A stretch of 43,252 nucleotides of DNA from Melioribacter roseus. GTDB taxonomy: Bacteria; Bacteroidota; Ignavibacteria; Ignavibacteriales; Melioribacteraceae. The notes beneath the pieces were generated by a model that was not told the DNA's origin, ran no database searches, and saw nothing but the letters and a program-made list of their open reading frames with translations. Positions 36,240 through 43,252 of this stretch are shown here, one piece after another. Location: the NCBI GenBank assembly GCA_020722085.1, contig DYLN01000016.1, positions 1 to 43,252 on the forward strand, written 5' to 3'. A program made the position numbers and the translations under genes. Position 1 is the first letter of the stretch. Each line of letters begins with the position of its first letter.

Positions 36240-37703
36240 TTACTGCAAGTTTAAGCTGTGAAGTATATCTGTTACCATCTGTTTAGCATCATCTTTTTGA
36301 ATAAAATAAATCGGGAACCCTAGAATAACGGCGTCAAAAACAGTACCATAATACCTTAGGCCAACTGCGCGTCCTCTATATTGAAAATATGGACTATCGT
36401 TTGCATTATCGTAAGAGTAGATAATGTCTGTGAACCCTGCTCTTTGTGTAACAAGATTAATTTGCCCTAACTTGCCATAGTAAGGAAACGCTTCTGCAAG
36501 TTTTGCTGAATCGACACGAATATTCGGATAACCTTTAGCGGCAATTGCTCCGGTAAAATCTGCATCCAAGACAGTTTCATCAACAGAAATAATGTGCAAA
36601 TAATCATGAACAAAAGAGCCTTTTGGAAAAGAAACAGGGAAGTTTTGATTCCATGCAAAAGATTTCAATATTCGCCAGCCGCTCATAATAAACTTGCCAC
36701 CAACATTCAAATAATCCGATAATTCTTGTTGATTTGCTAAGACTGATAATGCATGCGGCTGTGCACTAGGGCGGTCGTCTGCCACCCAGACTACTAATTT
36801 ATATTGCCCTAAGGTATCTTTAGGAGGCATGCCCTTTGATAAATAATTCCACCAATCATTGCCGGGAAACAGATCTGAATAGAAATTTCTAACATCTTGA
36901 CTACTGCTTTGCACACCAGGGGGAAAGTTATTTACATTGGTTTCGTTAATTATTAAAATCTTTTTGTTAAAAGTTGCTTGAAGCAACCTAATTGTAACTG
37001 AATCTCCGACTGGGTCGACAAGATTGGTATTATTCTTAGATGTCACTCTAAGAACATGATTTCCTACCAAAGGTGGCTTAAATAAATTGGGTGTAATATA
37101 AACAGAAGTATCTTGTGACCAATTCCAAACACCGTCGTCAACCGACCATGCATACGATACTACCTTTCCACCCTCTTCAGCATCTTCGGCAGTAAATGTT
37201 AGCTGGATTCCCTGCCACCAATCTGTTGTTTGATTTACAGCAAAAAAAATTTGCTTATTGGTTGGAGAAATAATTTTTGTCGTGGGCGGGCTGGCTTTTC
37301 GGGTAAAGAAAATTTTTGTCGCAGGCGTGGGATCTGGCGTACCATTATTATCCACTGCTCTTACTTCAAAAAACTGCTTGTTCAATATATCATCAGAAAC
37401 AAACGCAATGGTCTGACTCGTCTCTTTTGTATCTCTCCATGGTTGAATAACAGAATCACCCATAACAATATGATAGGTAGTATATCTATATTGGTAATTG
37501 GTTACATATCCATCATTGTCGTTTCCATCCCAATGTAAAGTAGCAAGGGCAAACAAAGTATCCCCTTCTTTTGGAATATTTGCAATAATAGTATTTGGCG
37601 GCTCATTTGGATTTGGCGGGGATGTTGGTCTTTCACATGAATTGCATATAAGAAATAATACTGTTAACGATATAAAAGAAAAAATAATAGACAAAATTTT
37701 CAT
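36240..37703 (-). CDS. Lipoprotein with amidotransferase-like C-terminal domain (487 aa)
   Basis: Lipoprotein signal with Cys23 (LICNSCERP; C20 is a less likely site). Residues about 35-240 contain two Ig/fibronectin-like modules (GDTLFALATLHWDGNDNDGY, FTAEDAEEGGKVVSYAWSVDDG). The C-terminal half (about 245-487) resembles a class I glutamine-amidotransferase-like fold: KKILIINETN, QYKLVVWVADD, ELSDYLNVGGKFIMSGWR and a final strand-helix DAVILGFPIYFIQKDDAKQMV. No catalytic Cys-His-Glu triad is evident, so it is probably a binding or scaffolding protein. It sits between another lipoprotein (28 bases away) and the TonB receptor (15 bases), the position normally held by SusD. Confidence 0.72.
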   Translation of the reverse strand: MKILSIIFSFISLTVLFLICNSCERPTSPPNPNEPPNTIIANIPKEGDTLFALATLHWDGNDNDGYVTNYQYRYTTYHIVMGDSVIQPWRDTKETSQTIAFVSDDILNKQFFEVRAVDNNGTPDPTPATKIFFTRKASPPTTKIISPTNKQIFFAVNQTTDWWQGIQLTFTAEDAEEGGKVVSYAWSVDDGVWNWSQDTSVYITPNLFKPPLVGNHVLRVTSKNNTNLVDPVGDSVTIRLLQATFNKKILIINETNVNNFPPGVQSSSQDVRNFYSDLFPGNDWWNYLSKGMPPKDTLGQYKLVVWVADDRPSAQPHALSVLANQQELSDYLNVGGKFIMSGWRILKSFAWNQNFPVSFPKGSFVHDYLHIISVDETVLDADFTGAIAAKGYPNIRVDSAKLAEAFPYYGKLGQINLVTQRAGFTDIIYSYDNANDSPYFQYRGRAVGLRYYGTVFDAVILGFPIYFIQKDDAKQMVTDILHSLNLQ

Positions 37704-37731
37704 CTCATAATTTCCTTTTGTCTGTTGACCC

Positions 37732-38340
37732 TTAAAAGTATTTTACGTCAACAATTTCGAGTTTACGATCAAAATAATATGTATCTCTATAACGCTGCAC
37801 CGATTTAAAAGGGCTTAATTGAACTTTAATTTCTGTTGTCGCATTCTCAGAAATTTTAAAGCCAACAGGTAAAGTAACTAACTTCGGAACATCTGGAGGT
37901 AACTCAACTGGTATATCAAATATATTTATGTGTAATAAATCGGCAGTCATGCCAAATACAATTGAAGTATAGTTCCCCGGTGGTACGTATGATTCAAAAA
38001 TAGTATGCGGTTTATAGGTATTGTTCTCTCTTTCAATTACATTAATTATTTTGTCTTCTTGCCTATAACTTTCTATAGTAGGATACAAAATGGCAAATAT
38101 TGAATCCGAATAAGCCTTCCCTTGAAAAACAGTGGTTTTAAAATAGTCACCGTTAGAAACAGTAATTGTATCTTTAATAATTATTATTGAAGTATCAGTT
38201 GGATCAGATTGTAAAATTATTTTTAATACACCGGGTTTTGGTGAACTTTGAACGCCTGTATCACAACTTGTGATAAAGACAATTGTTATCAGGATTAAGG
38301 CAAATCCGTAAAGAATATTCTTATAATATTTATTTGTCAT
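37732..38340 (-). CDS. Lipoprotein of unknown function (202 aa)
   Basis: Begins MTNKYYKN, then a hydrophobic stretch GFALILITIVFITSC with Cys26 as the lipidation site. The mature part is beta-rich (GVLKIILQSDPTDTSIIIIK, YVPPGNYTSIVFGMTADLL), resembling a small transthyretin/prealbumin-like or Ig fold, but no family was recognised. It is followed after 28 bases by the second lipoprotein. It could be an accessory subunit of the receptor complex at the outer membrane. Confidence 0.72.
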   Translation of the reverse strand: MTNKYYKNILYGFALILITIVFITSCDTGVQSSPKPGVLKIILQSDPTDTSIIIIKDTITVSNGDYFKTTVFQGKAYSDSIFAILYPTIESYRQEDKIINVIERENNTYKPHTIFESYVPPGNYTSIVFGMTADLLHINIFDIPVELPPDVPKLVTLPVGFKISENATTEIKVQLSPFKSVQRYRDTYYFDRKLEIVDVKYF

Positions 38341-38378
38341 CTTCCTAAGTATTAACTCTGTTAAATAATAGTATATAG

Positions 38379-38408
38379 GGGGAATATATATATTTCAATA
38401 CATTCCCC
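38379..38408 (-). other. Intercistronic hairpin after the first gene of the cluster
   Basis: GGGGAAT (38379-38385) pairs with ATTCCCC (38402-38408), a perfect seven-base stem with a 16-base A+T-rich loop. It lies just downstream of the 700-residue protein gene. No T-run follows, so it is more likely an RNA-stabilising or partial attenuating structure than a full terminator. Confidence 0.45.
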
Positions 38409-38428
38409 TTTCTGAATAAGCGCACACC

Positions 38429-40531
38429 TTAACGCAACAGAACCATTTTCTTCGTCTGAACAAAATCCTCTGCGACCAATCTATACATATATACACCACT
38501 AGCTACGCGCTCGCCTTTGTTATTTGTTCCATCCCACGATACTGTGTATTTTCCCGCTTGCGTAAAATCATTAATCAGCGTTTTCACATTTCTGCCTAAT
38601 ATATCATAAACAGTTAATGATATTTTCTGCGCTTTTGGAATTACAAATTTAATTATTGTTGTTGGGTTAAAAGGATTAGGATAATTTTGAGATAATTCAT
38701 AGTACGCCGGTACTAATGTGTTATCTCGATTAACACCTGTAACTGAATTTTTGGCTTGCCCATTATTATAGATTCGTACATCGTCAATTAATCCTCTAAA
38801 ACCTCGCCTACCATTTAAGTTGCTGCCGTTGCCAATCCTTAATGGAGCATTTGCTATCGCTGGTGGGTTAACAGCAACTGAGGAATCATATCCAACACTT
38901 AACATTGTATTTGTGGAATCAAACAGCATAAAGACAGCGGCGGTATCCGTTCTTTTGTAAACGACACGGTACCAACTATGCAATTTTATTGAATCAGGCA
39001 ATGTAATTTCACTGTAATCCTTTGTTCTATTAGGCGCATTGGGATCAACATAATAACGAGCTCTAATTCTAGCATTAGGTTGAAATCTTATTTCATAATT
39101 ATTCTGATACCAGTTTCCTCTCACAATTGGTCTATTTAATAGGCGTGTATATTCCAAAGTGGAATCTGCATTAAACCAAAATGAAACGTAAAAATCCTTC
39201 ATGGTAAGAAAAGGTGAAGGTACTTCTAGAAAAGCAGAATCGGCATCAGATGGCATTAATAATGAATATTTACCTTCAGCAGCATTAGTAGAATAAACTG
39301 GTGCCCTATTCCCAAAAGTAGTAACTTTATTTACAAGAGGAGAAACATCAACCGGTGTGCCAGAACCATTTTCAAAATTGAGGTGGAGTACCAATATATT
39401 AGGTTTATAAACAACAAAAGAGTAATACGGAAAATCTTGTCCGCCTATGCCTGCTATAGGCTGTTGAGCGGTCAACCCCTGATCATCGGTAGCGGTTATG
39501 TAATAACGAACCTCCGTACCAAAATTTTGTTTGGGAATTAACCCTACATAATGATCTTGAGAAACCATCATAACCATTGGTGTTGATTGCCAAGTATTTC
39601 CTTCATCTACTGAATAGTGAATTTCAGCGCTCTGAATAGAGCCAGTTGATGAAAAAGCCATTATGTCTGCTTCAACAGAATAATTATCTACGCTATCCGG
39701 CTGATTAGGAACTTGCGTCAGATTAGTTATTATTGGCGGAACAGCAAAGTTTCTTACAATATTGCTAATCCGAATTTCATCGACAAATCCATCCAACCAT
39801 CCATCCGTGCTACCTTGTCCGGCAAAGCCGATTGTTACCGGCTGCTTTGTTTGAATTGGTGGAACATCTAAGACAGGGTCATAACTTGCCGTATTGAACG
39901 AAATTAGCTGCCTTTTATCATCATGAACCATTTGAATTAGAATGTGACGGGTAGTATCGCGAATAAATGTTAAATGAAACCATTTACCTGGCATAAGTGT
40001 ATTGTTAGGAGAGTTAACCTGTGGCCATCTATCTTGCCCTTCTACATTATAACCGGTAGAGAAAAATCTATTACTCCCCCAGTTCTCAACAAAATAATTG
40101 GGGCGCCAGAAAACTTCATCGCCAGCCTTAATGACCAACCGCGGGACCCATCTCCAGTCAGATGAGCTTGTCCCATAAGTAAAAACATTCATCCAACCTT
40201 CTATTGTCCAGTTACCTTTTAGATTCAAAGCAGCAGTGTCAGCTACACTCACATAGGAGGAATCACTAATAGCATCATTATTTATACGCAAGCATTGACC
40301 AAGACCTAAGGCGGCATTGGATAGATATGTAAGTTTACCATACCCAACTCCATCTGCTGAAAATTGTGACTCATTTTGGAGATTGCCGTCAAAGTGCATT
40401 AACAGTACAGTGTTGCTATCTGGCGTGTAAGGACCTCCAATTTGTTCTTGGGCAAAAGAGGAATTACTGATACCCAGTAAAAAAAATATAACAAGAGAAA
40501 AAGGGAATGTTCTGTGTAGTATTTCTGTCAT
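38429..40531 (-). CDS. T9SS-secreted LamG-domain protein (700 aa)
   Basis: First gene of the cluster. Signal peptide about 1-28 (LGISNSSFAQE). Two concanavalin-like LamG domains are visible: about 38-265 (TVLLMHFDGNLQNESQFSADG ... GWLDGFVDEIRISNIVRNF) and about 380-600 (ILVLHLNFENGSGTPVD ... FRGLIDDVRIYNNGQAK), separated by a fibronectin-like segment. The last 90 residues are a T9SS sorting domain (LSQNYPNPFNPTTIIKFVIP, DILGRNVKTL, GVYMYRLVAEDFVQTKKMVLLR). It is probably a surface glycan-binding protein. An ideal AGGAGG (complement of 40538-40543) precedes the ATG, suggesting high expression. Confidence 0.85.
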   Translation of the reverse strand: MTEILHRTFPFSLVIFFLLGISNSSFAQEQIGGPYTPDSNTVLLMHFDGNLQNESQFSADGVGYGKLTYLSNAALGLGQCLRINNDAISDSSYVSVADTAALNLKGNWTIEGWMNVFTYGTSSSDWRWVPRLVIKAGDEVFWRPNYFVENWGSNRFFSTGYNVEGQDRWPQVNSPNNTLMPGKWFHLTFIRDTTRHILIQMVHDDKRQLISFNTASYDPVLDVPPIQTKQPVTIGFAGQGSTDGWLDGFVDEIRISNIVRNFAVPPIITNLTQVPNQPDSVDNYSVEADIMAFSSTGSIQSAEIHYSVDEGNTWQSTPMVMMVSQDHYVGLIPKQNFGTEVRYYITATDDQGLTAQQPIAGIGGQDFPYYSFVVYKPNILVLHLNFENGSGTPVDVSPLVNKVTTFGNRAPVYSTNAAEGKYSLLMPSDADSAFLEVPSPFLTMKDFYVSFWFNADSTLEYTRLLNRPIVRGNWYQNNYEIRFQPNARIRARYYVDPNAPNRTKDYSEITLPDSIKLHSWYRVVYKRTDTAAVFMLFDSTNTMLSVGYDSSVAVNPPAIANAPLRIGNGSNLNGRRGFRGLIDDVRIYNNGQAKNSVTGVNRDNTLVPAYYELSQNYPNPFNPTTIIKFVIPKAQKISLTVYDILGRNVKTLINDFTQAGKYTVSWDGTNNKGERVASGVYMYRLVAEDFVQTKKMVLLR

Positions 40532-40660
40532 AAGCAGCCTCCTAGTTATTAGTTAAATTATTGTTCGTGGCATATTAAGGTAAAATAAATCTTCATTGGC
40601 TTGTCAACCTTTTATTTATTTATCGTTGAATCCAATGATTGAACATAATTTCAAAACAAA

Positions 40661-40678
40661 AATGTTAGCGCTAACATT
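40661..40678. promoter_or_regulatory. LacI-family operator, perfect 18-bp palindrome
   Basis: AATGTTAGCGCTAACATT is perfectly self-complementary and has the central CG step and form typical of LacI/GalR-family operators. It lies immediately downstream of a promoter-like sequence for the minus-strand cluster, so a bound repressor would block transcription. The LacI-family protein at 13208-14269 is the obvious candidate. I saw no second copy in the window. Confidence 0.85.
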
Positions 40679-40684
40679 CTGAAT

Positions 40685-40715
40685 GCAATTTAACATCTAT
40701 ATTTATTAAAGTCAA
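40685..40715 (-). promoter_or_regulatory. Promoter of the carbohydrate cluster
   Basis: On the minus strand, TTGACT (complement of 40710-40715) is 17 bases from TAAATT (complement of 40687-40692). Read as a Bacteroidetes promoter, TTG and TAAATTGC are 20 bases apart, the same spacing as at the toxin-antitoxin promoter. The operator starts eight bases after the -7/-10 box, covering the probable start site. The leader would be about 150 bases. Confidence 0.6.
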
Positions 40716-40829
40716 GCATTTTTTTCGGAGGATTTTTTCCATCTTTTCTAGAAACGACATTCTAAAAAAATGCTGCTTCATATCATGTATATTTTCATTA
40801 TATTTTTACCGAGTTTTTTGAACATCTCG

Positions 40830-40965
40830 ATTTCTCAAGCGATGGAGTTCGCTTGCCTCGCATCTCCGTCACGCCTCTAGCCTCGATTGGGCGAAGCAGG
40901 TTGGCTTACTGAGATGGGCACTTCGGCGGAGCAGGCTTAATATCCCTTCTTACGGGATTAATAAC
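40830..40965. repeat. GC-rich hairpin-rich intergenic element
   Basis: Contrasts with the A+T-rich flanks. Visible stems are CAAGCG (40836-40841) with CGCTTG (40850-40855), CATCTC (40861-40866) with GAGATG (40911-40916), and a TCCC/GGGA stem around 40944-40959. It is probably a decayed repeat or mobile-element remnant. It is not obviously related to the repeat at 1-224 or the element at 8200-8335. Confidence 0.5.
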
Positions 40966-41020
40966 TCCTACTTTTAATAAACGTGGGAGAAATTAATTCT
41001 CATTTCAAACTAAATACAAA

Positions 41021-41025
41021 AAGGA
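41021..41025 (+). promoter_or_regulatory. Ribosome binding site deciding the phosphoesterase start
   Basis: AAGGA lies five bases before the ATG at 41031. It favours that start over the in-frame ATG at 40983, whose added residues are not family-like. Confidence 0.6.
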
Positions 41026-41030
41026 ATTTT

Positions 41031-41738
41031 ATGAAAGCACTAATTCTTTCGGATATTCACGCAAACTATCCGGCTCTTCAAGCCGTATTAAATAATGAAC
41101 CCCAATACGATATTCTTGTTTTTTTAGGTGATGTAGTGGATTACGGACCGCATCCCAAAGAGTGTTTATCTTTTATTAAAGAAAATGCAGATTATTATGT
41201 AAGGGGTAACCACGATAACGCACTCGGTTATAACGTTGACTGCAACTGCATGGGAACATTCCACGAATACTCTATAGAAACCCGGGATTGGCACCGTAAA
41301 CTTCTTAGTAAAGACGACATTAAATTTTTACAGGATATGCCTGTTTTAGAAACTGCTCATTTCGATGATAAAACTTTTTTCCTTGCACACGCTTCACCAA
41401 AAGGCAATATCTTTCAATATTTGAATGCTGATGAGATTGAATCTGAAATCGACAACGTAATAGCCGAGTATATTCTTGTCGGACATACTCATGTTCAGTA
41501 CAAGAAAAAGATTGAGTACAATCTGGTTGTTAATCCTGGCAGCGTGGGTTTGGCACGCGACGGCGGACAGGCATGCTACGGCATATATGAAAACGGCGTA
41601 ATAAAGCTTAAAAGAATTGACTATGATGTGAGAAAGACAATAAAAGATTTATTCAATAGTCCGATTTCCCGTTCAACCAAAGAAGGTTTAAAGAAAATTC
41701 TCTTGCATAAAAATGAAAAAGCTGTTTCCCAAAAGTAA
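41031..41738 (+). CDS. Metallophosphoesterase, YfcE/MJ0936-like
   Basis: A 235-residue calcineurin-like phosphoesterase with two-metal active site: D8 and H10 (ILSDIHAN), D34 (GDVVDYG), N60/H61/D62 (RGNHDN), a later HAS histidine, and GHTHVQ near the C-terminal third, followed by NPGSVGLARDG. Such small enzymes hydrolyse phosphodiesters or phosphomonoesters; the physiological substrate is unknown. I chose the ATG at 41031 because it follows a ribosome binding site and begins directly at the first strand. It overlaps the next gene by 26 bases, so the operon is translationally coupled. Confidence 0.9.
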   Translation: MKALILSDIHANYPALQAVLNNEPQYDILVFLGDVVDYGPHPKECLSFIKENADYYVRGNHDNALGYNVDCNCMGTFHEYSIETRDWHRKLLSKDDIKFLQDMPVLETAHFDDKTFFLAHASPKGNIFQYLNADEIESEIDNVIAEYILVGHTHVQYKKKIEYNLVVNPGSVGLARDGGQACYGIYENGVIKLKRIDYDVRKTIKDLFNSPISRSTKEGLKKILLHKNEKAVSQK

Positions 41739-42369
41739 AGATCGTGAAAAACATGTAAGTTATTTTAAGATGCTCGAATCATTTAGAGAAGACGGATGCC
41801 CACTTTGCAGCCGTAATAAAACTGCAGCAAATAATTACATCGATAATCTTCTTTATGAAAATGTTAACGATCCCGAAATCAGAAAACGGCTTAGAGAAAG
41901 CCTCGGCTTTTGCAGTGTGCACTCCCAATTATTGTTGCAGCTTAGTGACTCGTTCGGAACTGCGATTATTTACTCAGATTTGTTAAGTCAGTTTGAAAAA
42001 ATTTTAGAGCGAAATTATTCACGCTTCTTTCAGAGAAAGAAATGCCGCGTATGTGAATTGCTTGAAATAGAAGCTAAAGAAAACATTGAACTGTTAGTTC
42101 GTTACGCCGATGATCCAGAATTTAAAAAAAAATTTGAACAATCCGAAGGTTTATGCGCCGCACATTTAATAGAACTTCTCACTTCCTGCACAAACCAGAG
42201 ACAAAGAGAATATTTTCTCTCAATCCATAAGAAAAAAATAGAAGTGTTAAAAAAAGATTTAAACGAATTAATCCGTAAAAACAATTACAGGTTTCATCAA
42301 GAGAAAATTACAGAAGCAGAAAGCAAATCTTGGATAAAGGCGGTCAATTTATTAAATAGAAAGTTTTGA
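41713..42369 (+). CDS. DUF6062-like zinc-binding protein
   Basis: A 218-residue, mostly helical cytoplasmic protein with two repeated cysteine/histidine modules: CPLC followed by GFCSVHSQ (about 29-75) and CRVC followed by GLCAAHLIE (about 112-155). This CxxC plus GxCxxH pattern repeated twice is the style of the DUF6062 family, of unknown function, and probably binds two zinc ions or another metal. It starts within the end of the phosphoesterase gene and ends three bases before the next gene. A role linked to that phosphoesterase is likely from coupling, but nothing more can be said. Confidence 0.78.
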   Translation: MKKLFPKSKDREKHVSYFKMLESFREDGCPLCSRNKTAANNYIDNLLYENVNDPEIRKRLRESLGFCSVHSQLLLQLSDSFGTAIIYSDLLSQFEKILERNYSRFFQRKKCRVCELLEIEAKENIELLVRYADDPEFKKKFEQSEGLCAAHLIELLTSCTNQRQREYFLSIHKKKIEVLKKDLNELIRKNNYRFHQEKITEAESKSWIKAVNLLNRKF

Positions 42370-42372
42370 GAA

Positions 42373-42729
42373 ATGACATTCTATTGCACAAACTGCTGGA
42401 ATGAAATAGACGCACAAACGGAAATCTGTCCTTACTGCGGAACCGACCAGAATGAACTGGACAATGAAAGTTATGTTGAGAAATTGATCCGGTCGCTGAA
42501 TCATCCCGAGGCAAGTACGCCAGTTAGAGCTGCAAATATTCTCGGCAACTTAAAAGCAAAAGAAGCCGAAGCAGCTCTGCTTGCAAAGTTAAAATTTGAA
42601 AGCGATCCATTTACCACTGAAGCTGTTGTTGATGCTCTATTAAAAATTAATCCTGCATTAAAGGAAACAATTAAAAAATTAATAGGTACAGAAATCCCCA
42701 TTACAATAAAACATCTGCTGGAAGATTAA
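42373..42729 (+). CDS. Zinc-ribbon protein with HEAT-like repeats (118 aa)
   Basis: The N-terminus is a zinc ribbon (CTNC at 5-8, CPYC at 19-22). Residues about 32-115 are helical, with HEAT-repeat-like spacing (TPVRAANILGNLKAKEAEAALLAKL, TTEAVVDALLKI). It is probably a small adaptor that binds a protein partner. It is packed tightly in the operon: three bases after the previous stop, and its own stop is directly followed by the next ATG. Confidence 0.75.
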   Translation: MTFYCTNCWNEIDAQTEICPYCGTDQNELDNESYVEKLIRSLNHPEASTPVRAANILGNLKAKEAEAALLAKLKFESDPFTTEAVVDALLKINPALKETIKKLIGTEIPITIKHLLED

Positions 42730-43170
42730 ATGAAATCAGAAAATAAAATTGAAATACCGGAAAACCATAAAAGAAGTCTATCGGTTACTTCGCAGCATAT
42801 AGAAAATTCCATTGAAGAAATTGAGGAGATGCTGAATAAAAAAGATGAAAAATACCTAACTAAAAAAGTCTTCAGAAATATCGATGAAGGTACGAAACAG
42901 AAAATTCTCGAATTAACTGCTATACTCAGAGAACAAAACAAAAAAATGTTCGAGGCGCTTAATCTTTTCCCGAATGAATATTTCGAAGATAGAATTGTTC
43001 GCAGCAGAATAAGTTTTATTTGGACGATGCTTTACGACAGTATGCCCGAAAAAATGAGAGGTTACGGTAAACTTAAAGACGACGAAAAAGAAGCTATTAA
43101 AGTTCACATTGATAAACTGCTGGAGATAATAGAAGAACTAAGGGTACTGCTGGATAAGATCAAAGAGTAA
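42730..43170 (+). CDS. Helical hypothetical protein (146 aa)
   Basis: No family was recognised. The sequence is rich in Glu, Lys, Ile and Leu and predicted fully helical, with coiled-coil-like stretches at about 22-40 and 125-146 (HIDKLLEIIEELRVLLDKI). No signal peptide or membrane segment, so it is cytoplasmic. Its ATG directly follows the previous stop codon. It is the last complete gene of this operon in the window; the final 82 bases hold no gene. Confidence 0.72.
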   Translation: MKSENKIEIPENHKRSLSVTSQHIENSIEEIEEMLNKKDEKYLTKKVFRNIDEGTKQKILELTAILREQNKKMFEALNLFPNEYFEDRIVRSRISFIWTMLYDSMPEKMRGYGKLKDDEKEAIKVHIDKLLEIIEELRVLLDKIKE

Positions 43171-43252
43171 AGAACAAAGTTTTTTAGGTCCATAGGAGGA
43201 AGGTAGTTGCTGAATTGAACATTGTTTATTGAGTATTGATTATTGAGAATTT

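Larger units (their letters stand above)
40532..41030. other. Divergent intergenic region with promoters and structured DNA
   Basis: This roughly 500-base region separates the minus-strand carbohydrate cluster from the plus-strand phosphoesterase operon. It contains the LacI-type operator and promoter (40661-40715), a possible second minus-strand promoter nearer the gene (TTGACA complement of 40602-40607, TACCTTAA complement of 40575-40582) and a GC-rich, hairpin-rich stretch (40830-40965). No gene was recognised in it. Confidence 0.7.

Noticed and set aside
36240-38340. The two lipoproteins as SusD homologues
   Set aside because: Neither has the helical TPR-like composition or the length of SusD; both are beta-rich, and the larger one ends in an amidotransferase-like domain.
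40983-41030. Upstream in-frame start for the phosphoesterase
   Set aside because: It adds 16 residues that are not family-like, while AAGGA lies at a good distance from the ATG at 41031.

Overview
The window looks like a chromosomal segment from a member of the Bacteroidota/Chlorobiota-Ignavibacteria lineage, probably Ignavibacteria-like. The evidence is A+T-rich coding DNA, several exported proteins with C-terminal type IX secretion (T9SS) sorting tails (NYPNPFNPTT...), a PorV/PorQ-family barrel, TonB receptors with carboxypeptidase-D-like N-terminal domains, and promoter-like sequences of the Bacteroidetes -33/-7 type. No rRNA, tRNA, CRISPR array, insertion sequence or phage gene was recognised. 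Taxonomy is inferred from protein style only.

Left part (1-8430): a dispersed repeat (copy A), a small helical protein, a two-component system on the minus strand (large beta-propeller sensor kinase plus NarL/FixJ response regulator), a VapBC-type toxin-antitoxin pair with a candidate autoregulatory operator, then a lipoprotein and a 722-residue TonB receptor on the plus strand. A GC-rich inverted-repeat element separates these from the next block.

Central part (8573-40680): about 32 kb in which every convincing gene is on the minus strand, in transcription order: LamG-domain T9SS protein, two lipoproteins, TonB receptor, two tandem-duplicated surface proteins, PorV-like barrel, GH172-like enzyme, T9SS protein with an unrecognised core, six-hairpin glycosidase with an N-terminal amidotransferase-like domain, two tandem GH63-like enzymes, a second six-hairpin glycosidase, a LacI-family regulator, a sodium:sugar symporter, a small membrane protein, galK and galT. 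Most gaps are 0-90 bases. Upstream of the first gene is a perfect 18-bp LacI-type palindrome directly downstream of a promoter-like sequence. I read this as a SusD-less, T9SS-linked polysaccharide utilisation locus: surface proteins bind or process a glycan, the TonB receptor imports fragments, periplasmic glycosidases cut them, the symporter brings in monosaccharide, and galK/galT feed galactose to the Leloir pathway. The LacI protein probably represses the whole set. The substrate is not known.

Right part (40680-43252): a structured intergenic stretch, then a compact four-gene plus-strand operon: metallophosphoesterase, DUF6062-like zinc protein, zinc-ribbon/HEAT protein and a helical hypothetical protein.
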